A stretch of 64,000 bases of DNA from Mycolicibacterium parafortuitum. Lineage in GTDB: Bacteria > Actinomycetota > Actinomycetes > Mycobacteriales > Mycobacteriaceae. A program made the translations under genes and the position numbers. The notes below the pieces were generated by a model. It ran no database searches. It was not told the DNA's origin and worked only from the letters and a program-made list of their open reading frames with translations. Positions 10,441-23,767 of the stretch are shown piece by piece. Each line of letters begins with the position of its first letter. The stretch's first letter is position 1. Location of the stretch: the NCBI RefSeq assembly GCF_002086815.1, contig NZ_MVID01000007.1, positions 124,001 through 188,000 of the forward strand, written 5' to 3'.

Positions 10441-13518
<3,078 letters not shown>

Positions 13519-13554
13519 TCTCCCAGAGCAGACCAAATCGGTTATGGAGGCGTC

Positions 13555-13965
13555 ATGCGAGCCAGCGAGCACCCCAACAACGCTCCGGGCGTACCGATGA
13601 TCTTTCCGCCGTGGCTGGAGAATCTGCAGGTCAAATACATCAACAGGATGATCAGGCCATTCTCGAAGCGGATGCCCGGCCTCGGGGTGATCAAGCATCG
13701 CGGCCGCACGTCGGGCAAACCGTACGAGACCATCGTCACTCCGTACCGCAAGGACAACGTGCTCGCGATCGGGCTGGCCCACGGGAAGACCAACTGGGTC
13801 AAGAACGTCCTCGCCGCCGGTGAGGCCGATATCCAGATCGGCAAAAAGACCCTCCACCTGGTGCGACCGCGCGTGTTGCCGGCCGGGACCGTCGACGAGA
13901 CGCTCCCCCGGATGGCCCAAATCGTCGGGAAGCAGTCCGGGGTGTTCGTCGCGGATATCGCTTGA
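13555..13965 (+). CDS. Deazaflavin (F420)-dependent nitroreductase family protein
   Basis: A 136-residue split-barrel protein with the family pattern [25 protein letters not shown] and a following [17 protein letters not shown] segment, as in the Ddn-like group (PF04075), members of which bind F420. It matches Rv1598c in the same place next to hisD. Substrate is unknown. The ATG at 13555 has GGAGG 5 nt upstream; the open frame continues upstream through the antisense of hisD and was trimmed. Confidence 0.82.
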   Translation: MRASEHPNNAPGVPMIFPPWLENLQVKYINRMIRPFSKRMPGLGVIKHRGRTSGKPYETIVTPYRKDNVLAIGLAHGKTNWVKNVLAAGEADIQIGKKTLHLVRPRVLPAGTVDETLPRMAQIVGKQSGVFVADIA

Positions 13966-13975
13966 CCTGACCTGC

Positions 13976-13981
13976 CAGACT
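13976..13981 (+). promoter_or_regulatory. Weak -10 box, leaderless lysE-type gene
   Basis: CAGACT lies 7 nt before the ATG at 13989. It keeps the A at position 2 and T at position 6 of TANNNT but lacks the first T. Confidence 0.25.
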
Positions 13982-13988
13982 CGACGCC

Positions 13989-14627
13989 ATGACGTGGCAG
14001 ATGTGGCTGGCATTCTTCGGCGCCGCGATCGCGATCGCGGTCTCGCCGGGTGCGGGTGCCGTGCAGTCGATGGCGACCGGACTGACCCACGGCGTCAAGC
14101 GTGGCTACTGGAGCATCGTCGGCCTGGAGATCGGGTTGATGCTGCAGCTGACGCTGGTGGCCGTCGGTCTGGGCGCCGCGGTCGCGAACTCGATCCTCGC
14201 GTTCACGATCATCAAATGGCTCGGCGTGGCGTACCTGGCCTACCTGGCGTACCGGCAGTGGCGCAGCACCGCGATCAACCTCGACGCCCAGATCGACCGG
14301 GCGATGGACGGCGGTCGGCTCTCGCTGCTGGTGCGTGGCTTCCTGGTCAACGCGACCAACCCGAAGGGGCTGCTGTTCTTTCTGGCCGTGATGCCGCAAT
14401 TCGTGAACCCCAGCGCCCCGCTGCTGCCGCAGTACCTGGCCATCGCCGTGACGATGGTGGCCGTCGACATGGTCGTGATGGGCTTCTACACCGCGCTGTC
14501 GGTGCGGCTGCTGGCGTGGCTGCGCACCCCGCGGCAGCAGACACTGCTCAACCGCGTGTTCTCGGGCCTGTTCGCGACCGCCGCCGTGGTGCTGGCGTTC
14601 GTCCGCCGAGGTCCGGCGCCTGTGTAA
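13989..14627 (+). CDS. LysE/RhtB family amino-acid exporter
   Basis: A 212-residue membrane protein with about six helices and the family start [21 protein letters not shown] in helix 1 and its loop, then [21 protein letters not shown] in the middle. Family members export amino acids such as lysine, homoserine or threonine. The substrate here cannot be assigned. Its TAA stop abuts the stop of the convergent gene with no base between. Confidence 0.85.
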   Translation: MTWQMWLAFFGAAIAIAVSPGAGAVQSMATGLTHGVKRGYWSIVGLEIGLMLQLTLVAVGLGAAVANSILAFTIIKWLGVAYLAYLAYRQWRSTAINLDAQIDRAMDGGRLSLLVRGFLVNATNPKGLLFFLAVMPQFVNPSAPLLPQYLAIAVTMVAVDMVVMGFYTALSVRLLAWLRTPRQQTLLNRVFSGLFATAAVVLAFVRRGPAPV

Positions 14628-15068
14628 CTATCCGCAGTGGCCTTTGACCGCTGCACTCGCGGCTTCGGCCGCCCGGAGCCGTCCCGCCTGCCCCGGATCG
14701 TCGTTGGGTACCCCCGCGGTCGCGGCGGCGCCGATGTCCATCAACTCGTTGGCGAACGTGCGGACGTCGTCGGCCAGATCGGGCGGGGTCGCCGGATCGA
14801 GCTTCGCGAGCAGGTACTGACCGCCGTCGAGCAGCGCGATGCGGGCGTTGGCCGCCACGGCGAGCGCACCGGCGATGTCGCCCGGCGGGGTCGCGTTGGT
14901 GTTGGTCGCGACCCCGGACCGCACGGTCTCGAACGCCGCACAGACGGAGTTCTTCGCGTCGGCGCGCTGGGCGTCGGTGTAGCCGGGCTCACCGCCGAAC
15001 GTGCGCATCAGCGCCACGACGGCCACGCCGAGCGCCAGCACCGCGACCACGAGTGCCGTTGCCTTCAT
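14628..15068 (-). CDS. Membrane-anchored hypothetical protein downstream of nadC
   Basis: A 146-residue protein with one N-terminal hydrophobic segment (about 3-22) acting as signal anchor, then an Ala-rich helical region outside the membrane with two cysteines, one in NSVCAAFETVRSG and one at the end (KGHCG), which might form a disulfide. It begins 20 nt after nadC and has an AAGG Shine-Dalgarno, so it is probably the last gene of the nadABC operon. I recognise this as a type common in mycobacteria but cannot assign a function. Confidence 0.7.
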   Translation of the reverse strand: MKATALVVAVLALGVAVVALMRTFGGEPGYTDAQRADAKNSVCAAFETVRSGVATNTNATPPGDIAGALAVAANARIALLDGGQYLLAKLDPATPPDLADDVRTFANELMDIGAAATAGVPNDDPGQAGRLRAAEAASAAVKGHCG

Positions 15069-15088
15069 CGGCTGGAGACCTTCATCGA

Positions 15089-15946
15089 CTAAAGATCCAG
15101 GCCGAGGTCCAGCACGCGCACCGAATGCGTCAGTGCGCCCACCGCGAGGTAGTCGACTCCGGTGCCCGCGTATTCGGCGGCGTTCTCCAGGGCCAGCCCG
15201 CCGGAGGATTCCAGTTTGGTCTTGGGCGAACGCGAGTCGCGGCGCTGCACGGCGATCTGGGTCTGCCACACCGGGAAGTTGTCCAGCAGTACCAGCTCGA
15301 CCCCCTCGGCGAGCACCTCGTCGAGCTGCTCCAACGAATCGACCTCGACCTCACACGGCAGATCCGGTGCAGCCGAACGCACTTCACGCAGCGCGGCGAC
15401 CACGGATCCGGCCGCGGCGACGTGGTTGTCCTTGATCAGCGCGGCGTCGCCCAGACCCATCCGGTGGTTGACCCCGCCGCCGACCCGGACCGCGTACTTC
15501 TGCAGCGCCCGCAACCCGGGCAACGTCTTACGGGTGTCCCGGATCTCGGCCTTGGTGCCCGACACGGCGTCGACCCACGCCGCGGTCGCCGTCGCGATCC
15601 CGGACAGGTGGCACACCAGGTTCAGCATCGTCCGTTCGGCGGTGAGCAGGCCCCGGGTCGGCGCCTTGACCGACAACGCCACCGCGCCCGGCTCCAGCCG
15701 GGTGCCGTCCGGCGCCTGCTGCTCGATGCTGTAGTTGCCGGCACCGATCACCTCGTCGAGAACCATCACGGCCAGTTCCGAGCCGGCCAGCACCCCGGCC
15801 TCACGGGCGACCATCGACCCGGTCGTCGTCGCGTCGGCGCCGACGGTGGCCGTGGTGGTCACGTCCGGTCCGTACTGAAGGTCCTCTTCGAGGGCACGCG
15901 CGATGACGGCCCGCGCTTCGGCGCGTTCGGTGTCGGTCAGTCTCAT
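15089..15946 (-). CDS. nadC: Quinolinate phosphoribosyltransferase
   Basis: NadC converts quinolinate and PRPP to nicotinate mononucleotide. At 285 residues it has the length of M. tuberculosis NadC. It shows AERTMLNLVCHLSGIATAT, the substrate-binding DTRKTLPGLRALQKYAVRVGGG run, HRMGLGDAALIKDNH and ESSGGL near the end. The ATG at 15946 overlaps the nadB stop by one base (TGATG). Third gene of the de novo NAD operon. Confidence 0.97.
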   Translation of the reverse strand: MRLTDTERAEARAVIARALEEDLQYGPDVTTTATVGADATTTGSMVAREAGVLAGSELAVMVLDEVIGAGNYSIEQQAPDGTRLEPGAVALSVKAPTRGLLTAERTMLNLVCHLSGIATATAAWVDAVSGTKAEIRDTRKTLPGLRALQKYAVRVGGGVNHRMGLGDAALIKDNHVAAAGSVVAALREVRSAAPDLPCEVEVDSLEQLDEVLAEGVELVLLDNFPVWQTQIAVQRRDSRSPKTKLESSGGLALENAAEYAGTGVDYLAVGALTHSVRVLDLGLDL

Positions 15947-17493
15947 CAGCACCCCACGGTGGCGGGCGCGAGACCGGCAGCGACGCTGACGGCCTGCGCG
16001 GGATCGGTCAGTGGATGGTCGGAGCGGTGGTGGCAACCCCTGCTCTCGGTGCGCGCGGCTGCCGCACTCGCCACCACCGAGGCGACGGCGGTCAGCGCGG
16101 CGTCTTCGAAGTCCTTGCGCGACTTCAAAACTCGCGGCGGTGCCGTATCGATCAGCTCGGCGAGGCGGGCCAGGCCGTCGCCGTCACGGACGACGGAGGC
16201 GTGCCGGGTCATCGCAGCCTGCAGTTCGGCGCGCGGCAGCGCCGGGCGGACCGCGGGCGCGGGTTCGACCAGTCGCGCCGGGCCGGTGGCCGCGGCGAAC
16301 TCCGCCGCCGCCGCACCCGAGCGGCCGCCGACCACCAGACCTTCGAGCAGGCTGTTGGACGCCAACCGGTTGGCGCCGTGCATCCCGGTGCGCGCCACCT
16401 CACCGGCGGCGAACAGCCCGGGGACTGCCGTGCGGCCGTGCACATCGGTGACCACACCACCGCAGCTGTAGTGCGCGCCGGGGACCACCGGGATAGGCCG
16501 GCGCACCGGGTCGATACCCGCATCCAGACAGGACGCGTTGACCGTCGGGAATCGCCGCGCGAAATCAGCGATGTGGCGGGCGTCGAGATACACGCATTCG
16601 TCGCCGGTCTCGGACAACCGGGCCTCGACCGCGGCGGCCACCACGTCACGCGGCGCGAGATCACCCATCGGGTGCACGCCTGCGGTGACCGAACGACCCT
16701 GCGCGTCCACGAGTTTCGCACCCTCGCCGCGCAGCGCCTCGGTGATCAGCGGACGTCGTCCCCCGCCGGAACCCGAGTACAGCATCGTCGGGTGGAACTG
16801 GATGAACTCAAGATCGGCCACGGAGAGCCCTGCCCACATGGCCAGCGCGACGCCGTCACCCGTGGATCCGTCCGGGTTGGTGGTCGCCGAGTAGAGATGT
16901 CCGAGGCCACCGGTCGCGAGGATCACCGACGGCGCGTACACGGCTCCGAAACCGTCGTCGCTGAGCACGTGCACTCCGGCGACCGCGCCGTCATCGAGGA
17001 TCAGGTCCAGCGCGACGTGGTTGCGCCGGATGTCGAGCGACGACGCGGCGACATCGAGGGCACGCTGCACCTCGGCGCCCGTCGCGTCCCCGCCGGAGTG
17101 GATGATCCGCCGCCGGGTGTGCCCGCCCTCGCGGGTCAGTGCCCACTGACCGGGTGCGGATTCGTCGAAATGTGCTCCGGCGGCAACCAATTCGCTGACC
17201 GCCTGATAGCCACCGGTGACGATGGAGCGGACCGCGTCGGCGTCGCACAACCCGCCACCCGCGGCGAGGGTGTCCGATACGTGGGCGTCCACGGAGTCCT
17301 CGGTGCGGGGCAGCACCACCGCGATGCCGCCTTGGGCATAGAACGTCGCGGTCTCGGCGGCCTTGCTCAGCAGCACGACCTTGCCGCCGCGACGGTGCGC
17401 GGCCAGCGCGGCGGCAAGTCCTGCGACGCCGGTGCCGATGACGACGACGTCAGCGCGCTGCCGCCATCCGCTGCTGCCGCCGCAGCCGGTCAT
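15946..17493 (-). CDS. nadB: L-aspartate oxidase
   Basis: FAD-dependent oxidation of aspartate to iminoaspartate, which NadA condenses to quinolinate. The 515-residue flavoprotein has the dinucleotide motif [18 protein letters not shown] near residue 20, AQGGIAVV, the active-site [21 protein letters not shown], and the distal FAD motif [26 protein letters not shown]. The ATG at 17493 overlaps the nadA stop (ATGA). Confidence 0.96.
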   Translation of the reverse strand: MTGCGGSSGWRQRADVVVIGTGVAGLAAALAAHRRGGKVVLLSKAAETATFYAQGGIAVVLPRTEDSVDAHVSDTLAAGGGLCDADAVRSIVTGGYQAVSELVAAGAHFDESAPGQWALTREGGHTRRRIIHSGGDATGAEVQRALDVAASSLDIRRNHVALDLILDDGAVAGVHVLSDDGFGAVYAPSVILATGGLGHLYSATTNPDGSTGDGVALAMWAGLSVADLEFIQFHPTMLYSGSGGGRRPLITEALRGEGAKLVDAQGRSVTAGVHPMGDLAPRDVVAAAVEARLSETGDECVYLDARHIADFARRFPTVNASCLDAGIDPVRRPIPVVPGAHYSCGGVVTDVHGRTAVPGLFAAGEVARTGMHGANRLASNSLLEGLVVGGRSGAAAAEFAAATGPARLVEPAPAVRPALPRAELQAAMTRHASVVRDGDGLARLAELIDTAPPRVLKSRKDFEDAALTAVASVVASAAAARTESRGCHHRSDHPLTDPAQAVSVAAGLAPATVGC

Positions 17494-18533
17494 TCTCCGC
17501 CGCCGGGCTGCCCGATCTCGATCATCCGCGTCACGCTCAACCGCGCCTTGGCCGCCATGTCCAGGTCGACGTGCACCTCGTCGGCGCCCTCGACCAGACA
17601 GCGCAGCATCGCCGCCGGGGTGATCATCTTCATGTACCGGCACGACGCGCGATCGTTGACCGCCTGGAAGTCGACGTCGGGTGCGGCACGGCGCAATTGG
17701 TGCAGCATGCCGATCTCGGTGGCCACCAGCACCTGCTTGGCGCCGGTCTCGCGGGCGGCGTCGAGCATGCCGCCGGTGGACAGGATCTTGACCCGATCTT
17801 CGGGGAACGCGCCCTCGCCGGCGAGGTAGAGCGCCGAGGTCGCACACCCGCACTCGGGGTGGACGAACAGTTCGGCCTCGGGATGCGCGCGGGCCTGATC
17901 GGCCAGTTCGTCGCCGTTGATGCCGGCGTGGACGTGGCATTCGCCGGCCCACACGTGCAGGTTCGCACGGCCCGTCATCCGGCGCACGTGGGCGCCGAGG
18001 AACTGGTCGGGGCAGAACAGCACCTCGCGGTCCTCGGGGATGGACGCGACGACCTCGACGGCGTTCGACGAGGTGCAGCAGATGTCGGTCTCGGCCTTCA
18101 CCGCGGCGGTGGTGTTGACATAGGACACCACGACCGCACCGGGATGTTCGGCCTTCCACGCGCGCAGTTCGTCGGCGGTGATCGAGTCGGCCAACGAGCA
18201 GCCCGCCCGCTGGTCCGGGATCAGCACCGTCTTCTCCGGCGACAGGATCTTGGCGGTCTCGGCCATGAAGTGCACGCCGGCGAACACGATGGTGTCCTCG
18301 GGCACCTCGGCGGCGATCCGCGACAGCGCCAGCGAGTCGCCGACGTGGTCGGCGACATCCTGGATCGCGGGCAGTTGGTAGTTGTGCGCCAGCAGCGTCG
18401 CGCCGCGCAGCTTCAGCAGCCGGCGCACCTCGGCGGCCCACGCTTCGTCACCGTCGATGCCGGAGTATCCGTCCGGGCCGTCCACGACACGGTCCGCGAA
18501 TGCGGTGTCATACGTCCCAGCGAGAACCGTCAT
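17490..18533 (-). CDS. nadA: Quinolinate synthase A ([4Fe-4S])
   Basis: NadA condenses iminoaspartate with dihydroxyacetone phosphate to quinolinate. The 347-residue protein has three candidate cluster cysteines in [15 protein letters not shown] and RASCRYMK, plus [20 protein letters not shown] and [23 protein letters not shown]. The ATG at 18533 is preceded by AAGGAGA at 6 nt spacing. The promoter region overlaps the inverted repeat at 18558-18580, probably bound by the divergently encoded NrtR repressor. Confidence 0.97.
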   Translation of the reverse strand: MTVLAGTYDTAFADRVVDGPDGYSGIDGDEAWAAEVRRLLKLRGATLLAHNYQLPAIQDVADHVGDSLALSRIAAEVPEDTIVFAGVHFMAETAKILSPEKTVLIPDQRAGCSLADSITADELRAWKAEHPGAVVVSYVNTTAAVKAETDICCTSSNAVEVVASIPEDREVLFCPDQFLGAHVRRMTGRANLHVWAGECHVHAGINGDELADQARAHPEAELFVHPECGCATSALYLAGEGAFPEDRVKILSTGGMLDAARETGAKQVLVATEIGMLHQLRRAAPDVDFQAVNDRASCRYMKMITPAAMLRCLVEGADEVHVDLDMAAKARLSVTRMIEIGQPGGGE

Positions 18534-18557
18534 CGCCGTCTCCTTCGCTTCATCGAG

Positions 18558-18580
18558 GTTTTCGACTTACAATCGAAAAC
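18558..18580. promoter_or_regulatory. NrtR-type operator between nadA and nrtR, containing the nrtR -10 box
   Basis: A perfect inverted repeat: GTTTTCGA, 7-bp spacer, TCGAAAAC, ending one base before the nrtR ATG. The spacer supplies TACAAT (18568-18573), a -10 box 7 nt before the ATG, so nrtR would be leaderless. On the other strand GATTGT can serve as -10 for nadA. Repressor binding here would block both promoters. Confidence 0.8.
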
Positions 18581-19285
18581 ATGCCACATATTAGCACTGC
18601 GCACGAGGTGCTTGCCGTTGTGTTCCAGGTGCGCCGCGTCGAGAACTCGCCCCCCTCGGCCAAACCCGCACTTCACGTGCTGTTGTGGCAGCGCGCCCTG
18701 GAGCCCGAGAAGGGGAAATGGTCGCTACCGGGCGGCCAGCTGGGCTCCGACGAGGATCTGACCAGCTCGGTGCGGCGCCAGCTGGCCGAGAAGGTCGACC
18801 TTCGCGAATTGGCCCACCTGGAGCAGTTGGCCATCTTCTCCGACCCGCACCGCGTGCCGGGGCCACGCACCATCGCCTCGACCTTCCTCGGCCTGGTGCC
18901 CTCCCCCGCCACCCCGGAACTGCCGTCGGACACCCGCTGGCACCCCGTCAGCGACCTGCCGCCGATGGCGTTCGACCACGCGCCCATGGTCGAACACGCA
19001 CGCACCCGCCTGGTTGCGAAACTCTCCTATACGAACATCGGATTCGCTTTGGCACCAGCGGAATTCGCGCTGTCGGCGCTGCGCGACATCTACAGCGCCG
19101 CGCTCGGGCACCCGGTCGACGCGACCAACCTGCAACGCGTCCTGGAACGCAGGCACGTGATCACCCGCACCGGCACCACCGCCCGGTCGGGCCGCAGCGG
19201 GGGTCGTCCGGCCGCGCTGTACCGCTTCACCGACGCCCGGTACCGGGTGACCGACGAGTTCGCGGCGTTACGTCCGCCCGGGTGA
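18581..19285 (+). CDS. nrtR: NrtR-like Nudix-domain transcriptional repressor of NAD synthesis
   Basis: A 234-residue protein with an N-terminal Nudix-fold domain and a C-terminal winged-helix DNA-binding region (about 160-234, including VLERRHVITRTG and a basic GRSGGRPAALYRF loop). The Nudix box at about 51-72 (GGQLGSDEDL then VRRQLAEKVDL) lacks the REXXEE catalytic core, typical of NrtR regulators that sense ADP-ribose-type ligands rather than hydrolyse them. It matches Rv1593c, and mycobacterial NrtR is known to repress nadABC. I chose the ATG at 18581 because family homology (HEVLAVVFQV) begins there and the -10 box predicts transcription from that base. Confidence 0.9.
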   Translation: MPHISTAHEVLAVVFQVRRVENSPPSAKPALHVLLWQRALEPEKGKWSLPGGQLGSDEDLTSSVRRQLAEKVDLRELAHLEQLAIFSDPHRVPGPRTIASTFLGLVPSPATPELPSDTRWHPVSDLPPMAFDHAPMVEHARTRLVAKLSYTNIGFALAPAEFALSALRDIYSAALGHPVDATNLQRVLERRHVITRTGTTARSGRSGGRPAALYRFTDARYRVTDEFAALRPPG

Positions 19286-19297
19286 GTCGGCTAGCTT

Positions 19298-19314
19298 CTT
19301 AATACCTTCTTAAG
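19298..19314. repeat. AT-rich inverted repeat upstream of the lipase-like gene
   Basis: CTTAA, 7-bp spacer, TTAAG, which can also be read as two direct copies of TTCTTAA four bases apart. It is clearly AT-rich against the local GC-rich background and lies just upstream of the -10-like AACAAT (19316-19321) of the next gene. Operator or promoter element is possible; no regulator is identified. Confidence 0.45.
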
Positions 19315-19327
19315 TAACAATGGCCGG

Positions 19328-20680
19328 ATGGACTTGGGCAATGTTGCACGGTCGACCGGCGCCGAATGGATCGGCCAGCCCGTCCACGAACCTCTGCAGC
19401 GCAAGGCGCGGCCGGTCCTGCCGGCCGACGACCCGTTCTACGAGCCTCCCGCGGGCTACGAGCATGCGCGACCCGGCACGGTGCTGCGCTCCCGCGATGT
19501 CGAGCTGGCGTTTCTCGGGCTGATCCCACAGAAGTTCCAGGCCACCCAGCTGCTGTACCGCACCGCCGACCTGCACGGCGATCCGCAGGCCGCCGTCACG
19601 ACCGTCCTGGCGCCCGCGGAACGGACCCCGGACGGCCCGACACCGATCGTGTCCTACCAGTGCGCCATCGACGCGGTCGCCGGGCGTTGCTTCCCGTCCT
19701 ACGCGCTGCGACGCGGCGCCAAGGCCGTGGGCGCGGTGGCCCAATTCGAGTTCCTGCTCGTCGCCGCCGCACTGGCCGAGGGCTGGGCGGTCTCGGTGCC
19801 CGATCACGAGGGCACCACCGGAATGTGGGGCGCCCCGTACGAGCCGGGCTACCACGTGCTCGACGGTATCCGCGCCGCGGTCAACCATGCGCCGCTGCAG
19901 CTGGCCGCCGACGCCCCGGTCGGGCTGTGGGGCTACTCCGGAGGCGGCCTGGCCTCCGCCTGGGCCGCCGAGGTACAGGACAGTTACGCGCCCGAACTGA
20001 ACGTCGTCGGCGCCGTGCTCGGCTCACCGGTGGGCGATCTCGGACACGCGTTCCGCAGGCTCAACGGCAGCGTCTACTCGGGGCTGCCCGCGATGGTCGT
20101 CGCCGCGCTCACCCACATCTATCCCGACCTCGACCGGATCATCCGGGAGCACGCCACCCCCGAGGGCAAGGCGATGCTGGCGCGGATCGAGAAGATGACC
20201 ACCGCACACGCGATGCTCACACTGGTCGGCAAGGACATGGCGCACTGGCTGGACCGCCCGCTGGAGGAGATCCTGCTGACACCCGAGGTCCAGCACGTCT
20301 TCGACAGCATCAAGCTGGGAGCCATGGCGCCGAAGGTCCCGGTACTGATCGTGCAGGCCGTGCACGACCGGATCATCTCGGTCAACGACATCGACGAGCT
20401 GACCGAGACCTACACCAACGGCGGCGCCAGCGTCACCTACCACCGGGACATGTTCAGCGAGCATCTGCTGCTGCACCCGATGTCGGCGCCGATGACGTTG
20501 CGCTGGCTGCGGGACCGCTTCGCCGGCCGCCCGCTCGCGGCACACATCGCCCGCACCAAGTGGCCGACGCTGCTGAACCCGTCGACCTACCGCGGGATGC
20601 TGACCCTCGGCAAGATCACGGCGAAGGTGGTGCTGGGGCGGCGGCTGGAACGCTCACCGCTGTCCCGATTCGACCTGTAG
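19328..20680 (+). CDS. Secretory-lipase-family alpha/beta hydrolase
   Basis: A 450-residue alpha/beta hydrolase with the nucleophile elbow [11 protein letters not shown] (Ser about 204), a candidate acid in [13 protein letters not shown] and histidine in FSEHLLLHP. It resembles Rv1592c and the fungal secretory lipase (LIP) family. No clear signal peptide is seen at the N-terminus. The ATG at 19328 follows AACAAT by 6 nt, so it is likely leaderless; a nearby ATG at 19320 is out of frame. The last 65 bases overlap the 3' end of the convergent DUF2567-like gene. Confidence 0.82.
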   Translation: MDLGNVARSTGAEWIGQPVHEPLQRKARPVLPADDPFYEPPAGYEHARPGTVLRSRDVELAFLGLIPQKFQATQLLYRTADLHGDPQAAVTTVLAPAERTPDGPTPIVSYQCAIDAVAGRCFPSYALRRGAKAVGAVAQFEFLLVAAALAEGWAVSVPDHEGTTGMWGAPYEPGYHVLDGIRAAVNHAPLQLAADAPVGLWGYSGGGLASAWAAEVQDSYAPELNVVGAVLGSPVGDLGHAFRRLNGSVYSGLPAMVVAALTHIYPDLDRIIREHATPEGKAMLARIEKMTTAHAMLTLVGKDMAHWLDRPLEEILLTPEVQHVFDSIKLGAMAPKVPVLIVQAVHDRIISVNDIDELTETYTNGGASVTYHRDMFSEHLLLHPMSAPMTLRWLRDRFAGRPLAAHIARTKWPTLLNPSTYRGMLTLGKITAKVVLGRRLERSPLSRFDL

Positions 20681-21272
20681 GCGAGCCCGGATACTCCACG
20701 GGCGGCCACGCTCCGAGGTCGTCGCGTGGGCACGCCACCGCGGCCAGCAGGTACACCGTCGCGGCCACTGCCGCCGGGACCAGCAGGCTCACCGCGATCT
20801 GCAGCGGCGAATGACCGAAGAACACCGAGGGCGCCTCGGTGATGTAGTGCACGCGCTGCTGCTCGGATACCGGAGCGCCCGCGATGTCGACGGCTCCGTA
20901 GCGCAGGTGGGCGACCAGCGCCCCGATGCCCGCGGCGCTCGCCGCGGCCAGCAGCGATCCGGCGGCCAGCGCGGCGGCGAGTACCGGTCCGCGGTGAGTC
21001 TTCCACTGCCACACCGCAACCGCGGCGATCACCGCCAGCACCGACAGCAGGCCGACCATCAGGAACGCCGAGGTGAACCAGTTGTCGGCCTCCATGCCGA
21101 TGTGCGCCTTGATCTTGTCGCCGGCGCGCGTCAAGGCGACGACGCCCTTGACGGGCGGGGCCAGCCAGGCCCACAGCGCGCCGACGAGCGCACCGGCGAG
21201 CGCGAGCCCGACCACCACGGTCAGCGCCGCTCGGATCGCCGAGGTGCGGGGTGGGTGCGTGGCGGCGGTCAC
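20616..21272 (-). CDS. DUF2567-like membrane protein in the bioB operon
   Basis: A 218-residue protein with about four membrane segments (near 15-40, 68-92, 100-125 and 158-180) and a loop with [19 protein letters not shown]. It corresponds to Rv1591 beside bioB in M. tuberculosis and to the DUF2567 family as I remember it; function unknown. The GTG at 21272 overlaps the bsaP stop (GTGA), so it is co-translated with bsaP. Its 3' end runs 65 bases into the convergent lipase-like gene. Confidence 0.75.
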   Translation of the reverse strand: MTAATHPPRTSAIRAALTVVVGLALAGALVGALWAWLAPPVKGVVALTRAGDKIKAHIGMEADNWFTSAFLMVGLLSVLAVIAAVAVWQWKTHRGPVLAAALAAGSLLAAASAAGIGALVAHLRYGAVDIAGAPVSEQQRVHYITEAPSVFFGHSPLQIAVSLLVPAAVAATVYLLAAVACPRDDLGAWPPVEYPGSPTGRIGTAVSVPAAAPAPPSP

Positions 21273-21517
21273 CGGTAGATGTCCAGATCGGTGGCATCGA
21301 CCGTGCCGTGCCGCGAGCACTTGGCCCACCAGCCGTCGGGCCGGACCTGCACGATCATCCGGCGCCCGCAGGACGCGCAGAACCGCGGCGGCTCAAGACC
21401 GAGCTGGGCGGCGGTGGGAACGGCACCGCCCGCTTCCGAGCCGGTAGAGACGCCGGTATAGACGTTGTAGAGGCCTGCGCCGACGGGCGCTGGCAGTTCG
21501 GTGCCTTCGGTGACCAT
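21269..21517 (-). CDS. bsaP: Biotin synthase auxiliary protein BsaP
   Basis: A small protein (82 residues from the ATG at 21517, or one more from a GTG at 21520). It has a cysteine motif [10 protein letters not shown] followed by [15 protein letters not shown]. It lies 26 nt after bioB. It matches the Rv1590-type protein recently described in mycobacteria as an auxiliary factor supporting the iron-sulfur cluster of BioB. The operon position and the cysteine pattern are seen directly; the function comes from that family. Confidence 0.82.
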   Translation of the reverse strand: MVTEGTELPAPVGAGLYNVYTGVSTGSEAGGAVPTAAQLGLEPPRFCASCGRRMIVQVRPDGWWAKCSRHGTVDATDLDIYR

Positions 21518-21543
21518 CACGTGATCGGTTCTACCCGTACCGA

Positions 21544-22647
<1,104 letters not shown>

Positions 22648-22662
22648 GGTTAGGGTAACTGG

Positions 22663-23235
22663 GTGCAGCTCTCCAAACACGACGTGGTCGACGTGGCGAC
22701 GTCCGTGCTGGACAACTACGGCATAGCGGACCTGTCGATGCGCAGGCTGGCACGCGAGCTGAACGTGTCCCCCGGCGCGCTGTACTGGCATTTCGAGAAC
22801 AAGCAGCAGCTCCTCGGGGCGGTCGCCGACCGCATCCTCACCCCCGTCGGCGAGGTCACCGGACCGTGGCGGGACCGGATCCGCCAGACGTGTGCGCAAT
22901 TGCGCGACGCGCTGCTGTCGCACACCGACGGTGCCGAACTGGTGTCGGCGAGCTTCGCCGCGGGTCAGTCCGAGGCGATGACGGGTGTGCTGAACCGCCT
23001 CGGCGCCGCTGCGGGCGACGCGGGTGTCGCATCCGGGCAGGCCGAGTTGGCCGCGCGATCGGTGATCTATTACGTACTCGGCTTCACCGCCGACGAGCAG
23101 TCCCGGTTGCAGTGGGACGCCGCGGGCGCCGATGTCGCACAGACGGTGTGGGCCGAAGAGCCCGACACCCGCTTCGCCTTCGGGTTGCAATTGCTGATCG
23201 ACGGGATCGCCGCGCACAGCCACGCCGAGGCCTGA
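22663..23235 (+). CDS. bioQ: TetR-family biotin operon repressor BioQ
   Basis: A 190-residue TetR regulator with the HTH DLSMRRLARELNVSPGALYW at about residues 23-42 and a ligand domain behind. It is divergent from bioB with a TGAAC-N3-GTTCA operator at its own promoter and a second at bioF, which is the BioQ regulon layout of mycobacteria. The GTG at 22663 lies 6 nt after the -10 box TAGGGT, so the transcript is predicted leaderless and autoregulated. It ends 7 bp from the convergent RNA-ligase-like gene. Confidence 0.88.
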   Translation: MQLSKHDVVDVATSVLDNYGIADLSMRRLARELNVSPGALYWHFENKQQLLGAVADRILTPVGEVTGPWRDRIRQTCAQLRDALLSHTDGAELVSASFAAGQSEAMTGVLNRLGAAAGDAGVASGQAELAARSVIYYVLGFTADEQSRLQWDAAGADVAQTVWAEEPDTRFAFGLQLLIDGIAAHSHAEA

Positions 23236-23242
23236 CGGCTCC

Positions 23243-23767
23243 TCAGCCGATCGGGTGCACGACCTTGGCATTGCCGTCCCAGTGCCGCAGCCCGACCACG
23301 GCCGCGTCGAGATCGCGGGTCACCGCGGGCAGCGTCACCGCGACCGGCAGCGAGGTGACCGGCACCCGCCGCGCGAGCGTGACGTGCGGGGTCCACTGAC
23401 CGGGTGCGGCGTGCGGCAGCGGACCATCCGGCATGTGCGGCACACAGATCCGGTGCACCTGCTCGTGCAGCGCCAGCAGTTCGGCCGACGGCACCACGAG
23501 GCGGACCAGCGTGGTGGCTCGTCCGCCGCCGAACAGCATCGGCGCGCCGATCACACACCGCAGCGGCAGTCGGTCCAGCACGTGCCGCAGCGGCGCGTCG
23601 ACCGCGTCGTCGAGTTCGGCGGCGACGGTGACGGTGACATGCGGCCGGTTGCTCTCCGAGCGGTGGCCGGAGAGACTGCGGATACCGTTGCGCGCCAGGT
23701 CATCCCAGGCCCCCCGAAGAGCCGCCTCGGACGCCTCGTCGAACAGCAACTCGACGGAATGGACCAT
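23243..23767 (-). CDS. 2'-5' RNA ligase/cyclic phosphodiesterase family protein
   Basis: A 174-residue 2H-phosphoesterase-type protein with the two HxTx motifs, RPHVTVTV near 46-53 and TPHVTLAR in the second half. The ATG at 23767 overlaps the bioD stop (TGATG), so it belongs to the bioF-bioD operon. Family members ligate or open 2'-5' linked RNA or cyclic phosphates. A link to biotin is only positional; a similar gene sits near bioD in M. tuberculosis (Rv1571). Confidence 0.82.
   Translation of the reverse strand: MVHSVELLFDEASEAALRGAWDDLARNGIRSLSGHRSESNRPHVTVTVAAELDDAVDAPLRHVLDRLPLRCVIGAPMLFGGGRATTLVRLVVPSAELLALHEQVHRICVPHMPDGPLPHAAPGQWTPHVTLARRVPVTSLPVAVTLPAVTRDLDAAVVGLRHWDGNAKVVHPIG

Noticed and set aside
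13519..14013. N-terminal extension of hisD to about 616 residues
   Set aside because: The extension is antisense to the deazaflavin-type gene and lacks homology; known HisD proteins start near 13518.
17494..18441. N-terminal extension of nadB through nadA
   Set aside because: Arg-rich translation of nadA in another frame; the ATG at 17493 with ATGA overlap fits.
19320..19523. Small ORF starting at an ATG 8 bases before the lipase-like gene
   Set aside because: Out of frame with the conserved gene, no Shine-Dalgarno, no recognisable product.
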